A DNA stretch of 5,597 nucleotides from an uncultured Prevotella sp. Lineage in GTDB: Bacteria; Bacteroidota; Bacteroidia; Bacteroidales; Bacteroidaceae. The position numbers and the translations under genes were made by a program. This document shows, in pieces, positions 5,368-5,597 of the stretch. Within the stretch, counting starts at the first letter, position 1, and each line of letters begins with the position of its first letter. The stretch covers positions 1-5,597 of the forward strand of contig CALGRN010000103.1 of the NCBI GenBank assembly GCA_937880835.1. Direction: 5' to 3'. Under the pieces are notes generated by a model. It had not been told where the DNA came from, did not search any database, and worked only from the letters and a program-made list of their open reading frames with translations.

Positions 5368-5597
5368 ATGAGTAATTACACAACACGCAAGTTGTTTTGG
5401 ATACTTTTCGCAATATTGGTACTGACAACGATACCGTTTCTCGGCGACTATGACTTCAATACGAAAGGCGAACCGCGCGAAGCTATCATACCATACACAA
5501 TGCTTGAAACAGGCAACTGGATACTTCCGCAGAACAACGGAGGCGATATTCCATACAAACCGCCTTTCTTGCATTGGTGCATTGCTGCCGTTTCGAT
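5368..5597 (+). CDS. GT39 / ArnT-like membrane glycosyltransferase, N-terminus (runs off the right edge)
   Basis: An ATG at 5368 opens 76 full codons to the window end. The product starts MSNYTTRK, has a transmembrane segment at about residues 9-25 (LFWILFAILVLTTIPFLG), then a loop TKGEPREAIIPYTMLETGNW (32-51) and LPQNNGGDIPYKPPFLHW (53-70). This matches the first extracytoplasmic loop of ArnT/PMT-type GT39 enzymes: an acidic motif (Glu35, Glu38), an xxMLxTGNW segment, and the conserved KPP (64-66) before an aromatic residue. Such enzymes transfer a sugar from a polyprenyl-phosphate donor to lipid A or another extracytoplasmic acceptor; donor and acceptor cannot be told from this fragment. 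The gene lies 74 bp after DUF3108 on the same strand, with no terminator between. An A-rich stretch precedes the start, as for its neighbours. Confidence 0.85.
   Translation, partial: MSNYTTRKLFWILFAILVLTTIPFLGDYDFNTKGEPREAIIPYTMLETGNWILPQNNGGDIPYKPPFLHWCIAAVS

Overview
The window looks like a chromosomal segment from a Bacteroidota species, most likely of the Prevotella group. This rests on compact same-strand genes with A/T-rich gaps and no clear Shine-Dalgarno sequences, on promoter candidates of the Bacteroidota type (TAnnTTTG -7 element), and on four protein types typical of that phylum. No database search was possible, so the placement is inference.

Layout. Positions 1-72 hold the start of a minus-strand gene that leaves the window on the left; only its secretion signal peptide is visible. 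Positions 73-869 are an A/T-rich divergent intergenic region of about 800 bp. It carries candidate promoters for both sides, several operator-like palindromes, a cluster of short degenerate inverted repeats built around TTTTGCA/TGCAAAA, and a leader with small hairpins in front of the first plus-strand gene. From 870 to the right edge four genes run on the plus strand with gaps of 66, 23 and 74 bp: a GH3-family adenylate-forming enzyme, a large Ig-like (Big_5) lipoprotein, a secreted DUF3108 protein, and the N-terminus of a GT39/ArnT-like membrane glycosyltransferase. None of the three gaps shows a terminator or a TAnnTTTG box, so one transcript is plausible.

How the genes may work together. 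Three of the four products are exported or in the membrane, so the locus reads as a cell-envelope operon with one cytoplasmic carboxylate-activating enzyme. The families alone do not reveal the shared substrate. A link between GH3-type acyl-amino-acid ligation and envelope glycan or lipid modification is a hypothesis. The least explained parts of the window are the divergent intergenic region and the pairing of a GH3 ligase with envelope proteins.
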